NCBI GenBank assembly: GCA_937904375.1 | Contig: CALDIG010000056.1 | Coordinates: forward strand, 1-16,365 | Reading direction: 5' to 3' | DNA length: 16,365 bases | Source of the DNA: an uncultured Prevotellaceae bacterium | Lineage (GTDB): Bacteria > Bacteroidota > Bacteroidia > Bacteroidales > Muribaculaceae | Shown: positions 8,201 to 14,691 of the stretch, piece after piece | Position numbering within the stretch: position 1 is the stretch's first letter | Layout: the number at the start of each line of letters is the position of its first letter | Notes under the pieces: generated by a model | Told to the model about the DNA's origin: nothing | The model's input: only the letters and a program-made list of their open reading frames with translations | The model's database searches: none | Translations under genes and position numbers: made by a program

Positions 8201-8306
8201 CATGAAGATAAACCGTATTGTCGTGACTGGGTTGACCTGCAAAAACTTCAACAGTACTATCTACTGCATCAGTCTGATATTGCTGTATCTTGAATTTGAA
8301 TTTCAT
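5259..8306 (-). CDS. res: Type III restriction endonuclease subunit Res
   Basis: This 1015-residue protein is a superfamily 2 helicase/translocase fused to a nuclease. Walker A is TGTGKT (101-106), motif II is the type III form DEPQK (231-235), and motif III is YSATH (256-260). The later helicase motifs are REGWDNPNVFQ (536-546) and QEVGRGLRL (561-569). The C-terminal PD-(D/E)xK nuclease shows P945-D946 and E964-T-K966 (AETKG). With Mod it would cut DNA after ATP-dependent communication between inversely oriented unmethylated sites. All key residues are present and the length is normal, so it should be active. Its ATG shares one base with the stop of the upstream ORF (TAATG), so it is translationally coupled to the mod operon. 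Confidence 0.95.
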   Translation of the reverse strand: MKFKFKIQQYQTDAVDSTVEVFAGQPSHDNTVYLHDLGKRQATIIYDGEDTGYRNSEVELSRSQMLSNLRSLQVLGDIKQSDSLIVDDGLGYVGLDIEMETGTGKTYVYIKTMFELNKRYGWSKFIVVVPSIAIREGVAKSFAMLEDHFMEQYGKKARYFIYNSGNLQLLDSYSQDAGLNVMIINTQAFASSLKEGGRSKESKIIYSKRDEFASRRPIDVIAANRPIIIMDEPQKMEGVATQAALRRFNPLFVLYYSATHKTKHNTVYALDALDAYKQRLVKRIKVKGFEVKNLKGTGHYLYLDKFLLSKNKPPIAVIEIEVKRATGEIRRELRRFNKGDDVQVESGLNQYDGFVVSEIDPIRGTVTFLNGETIERGQVVGDSNRQALQRVQIRETIASHFEKERTLFARGIKCLSLFFIDEVAHYKSYDEDGNVVKGEFWKVFEEEYNLFLNENLSLFDDDYQKYLRRFKASEVHNGYFSIDKKKKSKTFGQEVNSDNGDSEANKPAYDLILKDKERLLSFEEPTRFIFSHSALREGWDNPNVFQICTLRHAASETARRQEVGRGLRLCVNQQGIRMDAETLGDDVHDVNCLTVIANESYSDFVAGLQDETRKALRERPKHVNLDLFKGKTIVVDGEKFELDEVRSAMAVTYFTMHGYIDADGLPTDKYRDAVKNNNLASMEMFINIAPISNELHKMVQSIYDESIILDSYIENGMETPAINKVNDNFSRKEFKELWEQINHQYVYTVHYNSDELIEKAVAAIDANLHVTELKYILVEGGQTAVDEFGNATSKTKRLTDISTSTVPYDLLGEVARGTTLTRKTVARILQGISPAKFAMFQNNPEEFIRNVTKLIKEQKATMIVEHIGYNMIDRIYDSDIFMQEKPTQPLSKAYAARKHILDYVFTDGNTERDFAEALDQANEVAVYAKLPRSFKIPTPVGSYAPDWAIAFNKGSVRHIFFIAETKGSMDDMELRGIEKAKIDCAKKLFNEISTANVKYWRVTTYQDLMEIMPTL

Positions 8307-9184
8307 TACTTATAACAATTTATATGTGGTAACCCATACTTATCTCTTATTACATTCAATATCAAAGAGGTAGAACAATTAAAAAAACTTATTCTTCCTT
8401 CCTTGCTTAAGGATTCATGTGACATAATCATATCTTTATTTTTTATGTAATGTCTAATCTCCTTACGATTATTAGAAAGTTTGATTAAATCTTTAATAGA
8501 AATTGAATGGAATATATCAGATAATTCAGGAAAATAAACTTCAATACGTTTATCTTTCTTTCCATGATTTCTTTTATATGGATACATCGCATCTATTATT
8601 TCTAAGGCCTTTCCAATAAGCATAAACATATTGATATCTGAAGAATTCAATATAGAGTTGAGTAAAAAAATCAAATACTTCACTTCTTCATTAACACTGG
8701 CAAACTTTTCTATCAAATAACAAATCTCTTTTAACGGAGATTTTTCAGTTATTGAACATCTACAAATACCAAGAAAATCAATATTAACAAATAACTTCGT
8801 TCCACCATCTGTTTTAATCTGCTGTAAGATGTCGTAATAATTACTTCTCCATCCTTGAGGTGAGGACTTAAAATCAAAAATTGAAATATCGTCAGAGAAA
8901 TCTTTATACTTAGGAGCTTTTAATGATGGCAATCCACAGATAGGAATTAAATGCGTAATTAATTCAATAATCCCCTGTCCAATATTTCTTGAATGATATA
9001 AATCTTCCTCATCAACAATATTATGTGAAGTTAATATTATTTCATAATGCGACCTAGTTGGATCTTTTTCGTTGTGAATATAATTATCAGAGATATTCCA
9101 CCCTTTGTAATTAAAGGTGTATACCTCATAGTTGTTTATACAAACATCTATTTTGTCTGTGGAAAAAGTCAAATGATTGCTCAT
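8306..9184 (-). CDS. Unknown protein between mod and res, possible HEPN-like C-terminus
   Basis: I do not recognise a named family for this 292-residue protein. The frame stays open upstream to 9349, but the ATG at 9184 shares one base with the mod stop (TAATG), and its own stop shares one base with the res ATG, so 9184 is the likely start. The N-terminal half (1-150) looks beta-rich. The C-terminal half is helical: a hydrophobic helix with KALEIID (192-198) and then NNRKEIRHYIKN (238-249). RKEIRH fits the Rx4H motif of HEPN RNases and abortive-infection proteins, and the LE-containing helix before it resembles ApeA-type HEPN folds. This is pattern-based inference. The gene is clearly AT-richer than mod and res, as if inserted into a two-gene operon. 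It could be a toxin, a DNA-end sensor or a specificity accessory. Confidence 0.75.
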   Translation of the reverse strand: MSNHLTFSTDKIDVCINNYEVYTFNYKGWNISDNYIHNEKDPTRSHYEIILTSHNIVDEEDLYHSRNIGQGIIELITHLIPICGLPSLKAPKYKDFSDDISIFDFKSSPQGWRSNYYDILQQIKTDGGTKLFVNIDFLGICRCSITEKSPLKEICYLIEKFASVNEEVKYLIFLLNSILNSSDINMFMLIGKALEIIDAMYPYKRNHGKKDKRIEVYFPELSDIFHSISIKDLIKLSNNRKEIRHYIKNKDMIMSHESLSKEGRISFFNCSTSLILNVIRDKYGLPHINCYK

Positions 9185-11145
9185 TACAGTATTTTGCAGG
9201 TTGTATCTGGTGAATATGCTTTGAAGATTTGGTCGAAGTTGTCGGCCACATTGTCGGTTGCCATGCCGTTGTCGCGCATAACGAAGTATTGTGGCTTGCG
9301 CTTGGCGATTGCCGTGATTGTTTCTTCGTTGATGCCCTGATCGAAGCAAGCAATGAGGTAATCTTGCTCAACAGAGAAGACATTTTTGCCGTGGATGGAT
9401 TCGTTCTCTATTTTGCTTGATAGCGGTATGCCTAGTTCAAGCATGACCTGCACAAGCAAGTCTTCACTGCTGCGGTCAGTTTTCACGTTGTCAACAGTGT
9501 TGAACAAATTAGCTTGGTCGGTGTCTTTGGGCAAGTAGAACACATCTTCCATGTTGCTGCTGTCGAGGCGCAGCACACGGAAACCGATGTCAAGGTCTTG
9601 GGTTGTGAGTGGACTTTCTGCCTTGATTTTCTTTCCTGCCCGGCGGATGCGTTCCTTGCCAATCTCGCAGATATTGGCATAGCCAGCCTTGCGTGCTTCG
9701 CTTTTTTCTTCGGTTACTTCGGGTAACTGCACCATAATAAACTTGCGATTGCCGCCGTCTTCGGCATTCAGCTGCATCACGGCGTGAGCCGTAGTTGCAC
9801 TGCCGCTGAAGAAATCAAGAACAATGTCATCTTGACCTTTTGGCAATAAATCTATCAAATGAGAAATGAGGGCAAAAGGTTTTGAATAATCAAAATATGA
9901 ACTGTTGCCCAGTAGATTTTTAATTTCTTCTGTGCCATTTTGGTAGTTTACTTCAGAGCCGTCCCAGATTGATTTGGTTTTTGTCCTTCTGCCGCCGTCT
10001 CTTTCAAGATAATCTTTTTGGTAAATATCCCATATAACTTCACCATTTCTTGTGACGGATTTTGCAACCAAAAAATTCTTGTCATTCAGTATCTTTTCAT
10101 AACTCCACCTCCACGTTCCTTCTATGCCGGTTGATGGTTGAATTGGATATACTTTTTGTGTAAATCCCGGTTCTTCATCGAGAGAGATTTTCTTATTGGT
10201 GGGGTTGACAAAAATTGGGAAAAACAATTTTGGGCGGTCTGTTCTTCTCCAAAATCCACCACGCATTCTCAAACCGAGTAAGCGGTATTTTCCAATTTCA
10301 TCTGTATATTGATACTCTGATTCCATTTCTTCAGATAACTTGTCGCCTATTATCGTGCAAGCCATTCTGTTTTTTGCAAATACTACAACATATTCATGTA
10401 CGTTAGCAATTTCAGCCGTCGACATTGAACCACGAGGATTACTCTTTATGACAATAGGACCGATGAAATTAGATTCACCGAAGACTTCACACCCCATTTT
10501 CACTAAATTCTCTACCTCGTTGTCGTCAATCGAGATGAATATTACACCGTCCTCTGCAAGTAGGTCACGAGCGACTTTAAGGCGAGGGTACATGAGGTTG
10601 AGCCAGTCGGTATGGAAGCGACCGTTACTTTCATTGTTACGCTCGTAGTTGTTTAGGAGCATATTGCCATCCTCGTCGAACATACCGCTCTTGCCCTTGA
10701 AGTCTTCATAACTCTGGGAAAAGTCGTCCTCATAAACAAAGTCGTTGCCGGTGTTATAGGGAGGGTCGATGTAAATCATCTTGACCTTGCCGAGATAGGT
10801 CTCACGCAAAAGCTTTAAGACTTCGAGGTTGTCGCCCTCGATATAGATATTTTGCGTATTGTCAAAGTCAACGCTGTCTTCACGCACTGGGCGCAGCGTA
10901 CAGTTAGTGGGCGCATTGGCGAGGCGAATAGCCTCACGTTTGCCTGGCCAAGTGAACTGATAGCGTTCCTCACCGGTGTCTATGATGTCGCGGCTCAGCT
11001 CCTGCCGCAACAGGTCGAAGTCGATAGCGCGTTCCACCTCGCCGTTCTCACCCTTGCGCTCAGTGACGCAGTTGGGAAAGAGTGCGGCAATGCTTTCCAC
11101 ATTGCCCTCAACCCCGTCTATAGTATGCATTTTCAGTTTATCCAT
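9184..11145 (-). CDS. mod: Type III DNA (adenine-N6) methyltransferase subunit Mod
   Basis: This 653-residue protein is a beta-class N6-adenine methyltransferase. The catalytic motif IV is DPPYNTGNDF (127-136) and the AdoMet-binding motif I is VLDFFSGSATTAH (442-454), in the IV-before-I order typical of type III Mod. The target recognition domain lies between them (about 230-430). Mod alone methylates one strand of an asymmetric site, and with Res it recognises unmethylated sites for cleavage. The TRD-coding stretch (roughly 9830-10450) looks AT-richer than both ends of the gene, as expected if specificity modules are swapped. It is the first gene of a mod-ORF-res operon with TAATG overlaps. 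A promoter was not located; the 140-bp upstream gap holds TTGGACG repeats. Confidence 0.95.
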   Translation of the reverse strand: MDKLKMHTIDGVEGNVESIAALFPNCVTERKGENGEVERAIDFDLLRQELSRDIIDTGEERYQFTWPGKREAIRLANAPTNCTLRPVREDSVDFDNTQNIYIEGDNLEVLKLLRETYLGKVKMIYIDPPYNTGNDFVYEDDFSQSYEDFKGKSGMFDEDGNMLLNNYERNNESNGRFHTDWLNLMYPRLKVARDLLAEDGVIFISIDDNEVENLVKMGCEVFGESNFIGPIVIKSNPRGSMSTAEIANVHEYVVVFAKNRMACTIIGDKLSEEMESEYQYTDEIGKYRLLGLRMRGGFWRRTDRPKLFFPIFVNPTNKKISLDEEPGFTQKVYPIQPSTGIEGTWRWSYEKILNDKNFLVAKSVTRNGEVIWDIYQKDYLERDGGRRTKTKSIWDGSEVNYQNGTEEIKNLLGNSSYFDYSKPFALISHLIDLLPKGQDDIVLDFFSGSATTAHAVMQLNAEDGGNRKFIMVQLPEVTEEKSEARKAGYANICEIGKERIRRAGKKIKAESPLTTQDLDIGFRVLRLDSSNMEDVFYLPKDTDQANLFNTVDNVKTDRSSEDLLVQVMLELGIPLSSKIENESIHGKNVFSVEQDYLIACFDQGINEETITAIAKRKPQYFVMRDNGMATDNVADNFDQIFKAYSPDTTCKIL

Positions 11146-11287
11146 ATATTAATATTAAATTGGACGCAAATTGGACGTTTTTTAATACACTGTAAATAAG
11201 TGACTTAATTCCAAATATGCGATTGTGTTGATTATTAAGTTGAACATTATATACAATTTCTTGGACGTAAATTGGACGTTTTACAAG
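11146..11287. promoter_or_regulatory. Upstream region of mod with paired TTGGACG repeats
   Basis: TTGGACG occurs four times on the plus strand, at 11160-11166, 11171-11177, 11261-11267 and 11272-11278. Each pair is 11 bp apart (about one helical turn). The pairs form a 22-bp direct repeat (11160-11181 and 11261-11282) with one mismatch, offset 101 bp. The placement between the ATPase cassette and mod suggests an operator of an R-M control system or a recombination scar; neither is proven. No exact TAnnTTTG was found here. Confidence 0.45.
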
Positions 11288-11746
11288 TTATTGTAATTCT
11301 CCACGTTTTCTCATTTCTTCAATACCTAAGTCAACAGCTCGTGCTAGCATTACAGAACCTTGCTTATTCGCAACGATATCTTCGGCTGACATTTCTGTTA
11401 ATTTCTTGCAAGAGGGTAGGTCCTTGATGGGTATCATGGATTTAACAATACCCTTCAAATTCAATAGCATATTCACGATATGAAATGTCGCCATGTCAAT
11501 ATCGATATTGTCCGTTGTCTCATATGCTTTTACTTTCGTTTTACATCGTGTCATACCCAACAATGTGGTTTCAAAACAGTCGTCAAAGACTCTTGCCGTT
11601 TCATGGCAATAGCTTTTGAACAATGCTCGTCGTTGTCTTGAATTTGCCTCAGATTGAGAATGATATTTCCGGCAAAGAGTATCGATCTGTGCCTCAATAT
11701 AATTTGGATCTTTTACGGCTACATAAATTTCAGTTAATTCGTTCAT
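11288..11746 (-). CDS. Unknown 152-aa helical protein, third gene of the ATPase/RloB-like cassette
   Basis: I do not recognise this protein. It appears all-helical, soluble and without a signal peptide or membrane segment. It has scattered cysteines (C25, C47, C57, C68, C113) but no CxxC pair, and a central hydrophobic helix around FHIVNMLLNLKGIVKSMIPI. It begins 21 bp after the stop of the RloB-like gene on the same strand, so it is likely co-transcribed with the AAA ATPase and the RloB-like protein. The 22-bp repeats follow its stop. It could be a regulator, an antitoxin-like partner or an adaptor of the cassette; nothing in the sequence decides between these. Confidence 0.65.
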   Translation of the reverse strand: MNELTEIYVAVKDPNYIEAQIDTLCRKYHSQSEANSRQRRALFKSYCHETARVFDDCFETTLLGMTRCKTKVKAYETTDNIDIDMATFHIVNMLLNLKGIVKSMIPIKDLPSCKKLTEMSAEDIVANKQGSVMLARAVDLGIEEMRKRGELQ

Positions 11747-11767
11747 TTGCTGTTTTGTATAATCGTT

Positions 11768-12424
11768 TTATTTCTTTCTTGATGTAACTCCATCTTTTGC
11801 TGATGTTGCTTTTTCATTTTCGATAATTCCTAATGTTTCAAACAATTCGGCCATTTGAGAATAAGTATGATCTCTGCCAGTCTGTTCCTTCTCTTTCATA
11901 GACTTTGCTGCATTCCGTAATGCAGTCATAAAACTGCCGTCATGCCTCTGAAAATATTGGTGAAGGCTATGAGCTTTGAAGAATTTTTCCGTCTTCTCGT
12001 AGTAGCAGTGTTTATTCAATGCTCGAAGCACTGCAGGTTGGTCATGAAACAAACGAGATGTATAAGCAAAATAGAACAAGAAAAACAACTCAGTGCAACG
12101 TTCTGTTTCTATAAAGCGAATGGTGTATTTAAACTCTTTATTCTTGATTATTTTTGTGCCTTCATGTCGCTTCTTGAAGTTGAGATAGTTTTGCCGTTCG
12201 GCACCCTCTTTCTTGTTGTCCATGTCGATGACACAAAATATCATATTATATCCCTTGTCAATAGCTTTCTCTATCTCTTTTTCAAGATCAACAAGACTGG
12301 TAGAATGTTTAGGATACATGGGGCGCAAGTTGAGTTGTGTGAACTCATCTTTCAAGGAATTGAAATAGTAGTATTCCGTTATTCCCTCGCCGATTACCGC
12401 TATGGAGTCTTTAATCCTTGTCAT
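11768..12424 (-). CDS. RloB-like / TOPRIM-type protein
   Basis: This 218-residue protein shows AVIGEGITEYYYFNSL at 9-24, with E13 in the position of the conserved acidic residue of TOPRIM-like folds, and VIDMDN (65-70) giving the DxD pair D67/D69. E107-R-C-T-E further down resembles the conserved segment of RloB-like proteins. RloB-like proteins pair with AAA ATPases, much as TOPRIM effectors pair with ATPase sensors in other phage-defence systems, and a nuclease role for this one is inference. Its start overlaps the ATPase stop by 14 bases, so the two should be made together. The C-terminus is basic and lysine-rich. It is AT-rich like the rest of the island. Confidence 0.75.
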   Translation of the reverse strand: MTRIKDSIAVIGEGITEYYYFNSLKDEFTQLNLRPMYPKHSTSLVDLEKEIEKAIDKGYNMIFCVIDMDNKKEGAERQNYLNFKKRHEGTKIIKNKEFKYTIRFIETERCTELFFLFYFAYTSRLFHDQPAVLRALNKHCYYEKTEKFFKAHSLHQYFQRHDGSFMTALRNAAKSMKEKEQTGRDHTYSQMAELFETLGIIENEKATSAKDGVTSRKK

Positions 12425-13694
12425 CGTCCAAAAACATAATGGGTGAACCTAAGTGCGGAACTGCACCAAGACGTCCAGTCTTATAAGCATTATATAATGA
12501 GAGATTTTTATGCAATCCAAACTCATCAACTCTTGTATATTTTGAATAGGCTCCTTCTCGATCCTTCTCTGCAATGAACACAAAATCGCGATGTGTGTTG
12601 AGCAGGTCCTCATCCAGCAAAGATGTTTCCTGAGTTGTAAAAATCAACTGAGATTCTTTGGAGTTCAAAACAAATGCATTTAAAAAGTATAGTAACAAGT
12701 CATCATGCAGTTCCGAATCAATCTCATCAATAAGGAACACATGATTGCTTGTAATGGCACTATAGAGGCACGACAAATTTGATAAAAACTTCTTTGTACC
12801 TTGGGATTGCTCATCTAAACTCAGAATAAAAGTCTTGTCACCTGCTGCACATACGAAATAGGCCTTCACAGTTTCAATCTGGATTTCGAAAATTGAATTG
12901 TTGTTATCGGGTGTAATCTCTTGAGCAAAAATGCCAGGTATTTTAGATTCCGTTACGGTTTCGGTATAGAAATCAACTATATTAAAATCGGCCTTCTTGA
13001 GCAACTGGAGGAAAAAACGCCTAGTATCGACATTATTTTCAGCCGACTTTAAAACTTGAGCCAGAGAATATTGCTTGAAATTAACTTCATGCATATAATC
13101 TTTAATCCAATTATAAAGTTCAGCTATTCCTTTAGCATCTTTATCAAAAGAGACTTTTCCAAAAACCGAAAGAACCGTGTGATTATTCAGCGTGTTTTGA
13201 ACAAAAGTTTCTCTTGATTTTGCCGAAAGATTCAAACTTGTACCAAACTTAATACTTGCCTTTGATTCTGAGTCAACAAAACTGCGCTCATAGAATAATG
13301 CTTTTGCCCCTTTCGGATACCAATCCATTTGCTCATGAAGAATGTGCTCACGGTTGAAAGATACTGTGTAATCATACCGAATGCGATTGGCATAGAAGGA
13401 AACAAAAAGACTAGACGGTTCATCTTGGGTTAGAGCAAAAGAACGACGGGTTATAACTGGTTGTGTGCGTTTTGCCCTAGAGTGAAATAACAATTCAAAA
13501 ACGTTTTGTATTGCCAATAGAAGATTGGACTTACCCGATGCGTTTGCTCCATAAATAACCGCAAGCTTATTGATGCGCTTATTTCCACCAACATTTACCG
13601 ATGCCCATTCGTCATCTTTAGACTTGGTTTCAAAATTCACAGTTTGCCGTTTGCGAATAGACAGGTAATTCTCTGCCCAAAATTCTCTTATCAT
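12411..13694 (-). CDS. SMC/ABC-like AAA ATPase (RloA-type), partner of the RloB-like protein
   Basis: The 427-residue protein has an N-terminal FWAENYLSIRKRQTVNF typical of the AAA_15/AAA_21 group, then Walker A GANASGKSN (49-57). The ABC-type signature is EQSQGTKKF (295-303), and Walker B is HVFLIDEIDSELH (318-330). The position of the usual switch histidine (TTH) reads TTQET (353-357), a possible substitution. It has no predicted membrane segments. ATPases of this class act as sensors or clamps in defence systems such as RloAB- and PARIS-like pairs, which this resembles in gene order. It is first in a three-gene operon, read from a well-formed promoter with a palindromic operator. The family call is firm and the defence role is inference. 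Confidence 0.85.
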   Translation of the reverse strand: MIREFWAENYLSIRKRQTVNFETKSKDDEWASVNVGGNKRINKLAVIYGANASGKSNLLLAIQNVFELLFHSRAKRTQPVITRRSFALTQDEPSSLFVSFYANRIRYDYTVSFNREHILHEQMDWYPKGAKALFYERSFVDSESKASIKFGTSLNLSAKSRETFVQNTLNNHTVLSVFGKVSFDKDAKGIAELYNWIKDYMHEVNFKQYSLAQVLKSAENNVDTRRFFLQLLKKADFNIVDFYTETVTESKIPGIFAQEITPDNNNSIFEIQIETVKAYFVCAAGDKTFILSLDEQSQGTKKFLSNLSCLYSAITSNHVFLIDEIDSELHDDLLLYFLNAFVLNSKESQLIFTTQETSLLDEDLLNTHRDFVFIAEKDREGAYSKYTRVDEFGLHKNLSLYNAYKTGRLGAVPHLGSPIMFLDDDKD

Positions 13695-13718
13695 GATAAT
13701 CTATATTGTAGTTATTGT

Positions 13719-13750
13719 GCAAATATACGCAATTTTACTAAACTAGCAAA
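13719..13750 (-). promoter_or_regulatory. Promoter of the ATPase-RloB-like operon
   Basis: On the minus strand TTTG (13750-13747) is followed by exactly 19 bases and then TATATTTGC (13727-13719). This is an ideal Bacteroidetes promoter (-33 TTTG, N19, -7 TAnnTTTG). The expected start near 13713 leaves a leader of about 20 bases before the ATG at 13694. Confidence 0.75.
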
Positions 13751-13773
13751 ATATTTTGCTAGTTTTTGTAAAA
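13733..13773. promoter_or_regulatory. Palindromic operator overlapping the -33 element
   Basis: A perfect 26-bp palindrome (13740-13765, half-site AAACTAGCAAAAT) is extended by TTTTAC at 13733-13738 pairing GTAAAA at 13768-13773, across a short internal loop. The left half-site contains the -33 TTTG of the ATPase promoter, so a dimeric protein bound here would block transcription. No dedicated regulator gene is visible nearby, so autoregulation by a cassette protein is possible. Confidence 0.65.
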
Positions 13774-14035
13774 AAACTACTAAATTATCAAGAATTTCTT
13801 TATTTATTCCTTTTTTGAAATAACCCAAGCGTCTTTCACAGTTGTTATTATTCTTTGCACATTTTGTTTTCAAGGGCGACAATAAGTTGCTTAGATAATC
13901 ATTTTTCCTCAATTTTAATTGTTAAGTTAATAACTTTTCAAGAGAGCTTCGGGTTTTAAACCTTGCCAATAAGGTTAAGTCTAAGTGACAAAGCATTTTT
14001 TGTGGATAAAAAGCATCATTTTCAAAAAAAGTGCT

Positions 14036-14044
14036 TAATTTTGC
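14036..14044 (+). promoter_or_regulatory. -7 box ahead of the first beta-flower gene
   Basis: TAATTTTGC matches TAnnTTTG exactly. A start near 14050 gives a leader of about 30 bases to the ATG at 14080. No properly spaced -33 was seen. Confidence 0.5.
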
Positions 14045-14079
14045 AGTGAAAATGTCTAACACTTATTTTTTTGACAGCG

Positions 14080-14511
14080 ATGAAGACTTTTACTAGAAAT
14101 ATCATTATGGTAGCCGTTATGCTCCTCGCCATGGGCACCGGTAGCGCTGTGGCTCAGCAACTGCGTGACGCCAACTACAACATAGTGGGGAAAATCGCCG
14201 CCAACGGTACTGTGCGCAACAGCAACTACGACCCCATTGGCTACTTCAACAACGACGGCACCATTGCTAACGCCAAAAGCAAAATTGTGGGACGCATCGA
14301 CGCCAAGATGCAAATCTACAATAAGGCTGGTGAGCGCATTGGCTACATCAACGCCGACGGCTCGGTAAACGACGGCGAGAGCAAGCTGCTGGGCTACATT
14401 GAGGTTAAGAGCGGCAAAGTGACCACACCCGACGGCGAGGTGCTTGGATTTGCCAACGGCATCTCCATCCAACGAGTCGCCGCCTACTATTTCTTTGACT
14501 TCTTTAAATAA
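14080..14511 (+). CDS. Secreted repeat protein, 5-fold beta-flower type
   Basis: This 143-residue protein starts at the ATG at 14080; a TTG nine bases upstream is in frame but less likely. A signal peptide spans about residues 1-25 (basic MKTFTRN, hydrophobic core, then SAVAQQ). The mature part is built of degenerate repeats of about 16-20 residues, each with a G-hydrophobic-hydrophobic turn and an N/D-G-T/S turn (VGKIAANGTV, IGYFNNDGTI, IGYINADGSV, LGYIEVKSG), and ends in the aromatic YYFFDFFK. This matches the small Bacteroidales beta-flower proteins; their function is not established. It is probably periplasmic or surface exposed. It is a divergent paralogue of the next gene, and a strong hairpin follows one base after the stop. 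Confidence 0.8.
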   Translation: MKTFTRNIIMVAVMLLAMGTGSAVAQQLRDANYNIVGKIAANGTVRNSNYDPIGYFNNDGTIANAKSKIVGRIDAKMQIYNKAGERIGYINADGSVNDGESKLLGYIEVKSGKVTTPDGEVLGFANGISIQRVAAYYFFDFFK

Positions 14512-14539
14512 TTCAAGTTTATACTGATATAAACTTGAA
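14512..14539 (+). terminator. 12-bp perfect hairpin after the first beta-flower gene
   Basis: TTCAAGTTTATA (14512-14523), the loop CTGA, and the exact reverse complement (14528-14539) form a 28-base hairpin immediately after the TAA stop. No uninterrupted T-tract follows, so it may be a weak intrinsic terminator or an mRNA 3'-end stabiliser. Confidence 0.6.
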
Positions 14540-14691
14540 GGTTAGAGTTTATCTTTTTCAGTGGAGTGGAGATGAGAGATTGATTAATGCAGAATTAGAA
14601 TGCGTTGCCTTTAATCTCATCACTGTCTCCCATAAACGAATAACGATAAACCTACAGTTGCGAGACTTAAATTAAACAAATATATACTATT

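Larger units (their letters stand above)
13695..14079. other. Divergent intergenic region between defence island and beta-flower genes
   Basis: This 385-bp AT-rich gap separates minus-strand and plus-strand genes. It holds the ATPase promoter and palindrome (13719-13773), smaller inverted repeats at 13924-13936 (AAGTTA, one base, TAACTT) and 13959-13976 (AACCTT, six bases, AAGGTT), and the -7 box of the first plus-strand gene (14036-14044). Base composition shifts from AT-rich to GC-richer at about 14080, so the right edge of the island should lie here. No third copy of the 51-bp repeat was found. Confidence 0.6.

Noticed and set aside
9185..9349. Longer start (9349) for the ORF between mod and res
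   Set aside because: The extra 55 codons lie inside mod and are basic and low in structure; the TAATG junction at 9184 mirrors the one at 8306.
13714..13725. Third copy of the tcdA-end repeat (shared ATTGTGCAAATA)
   Set aside because: Only 12 bases match copy 2, and these are largely the -7 promoter consensus on the other strand.
13712..13912. Possible small minus-strand protein of 66 codons
   Set aside because: It runs through the palindrome and promoter of the ATPase operon and resembles no family I know.
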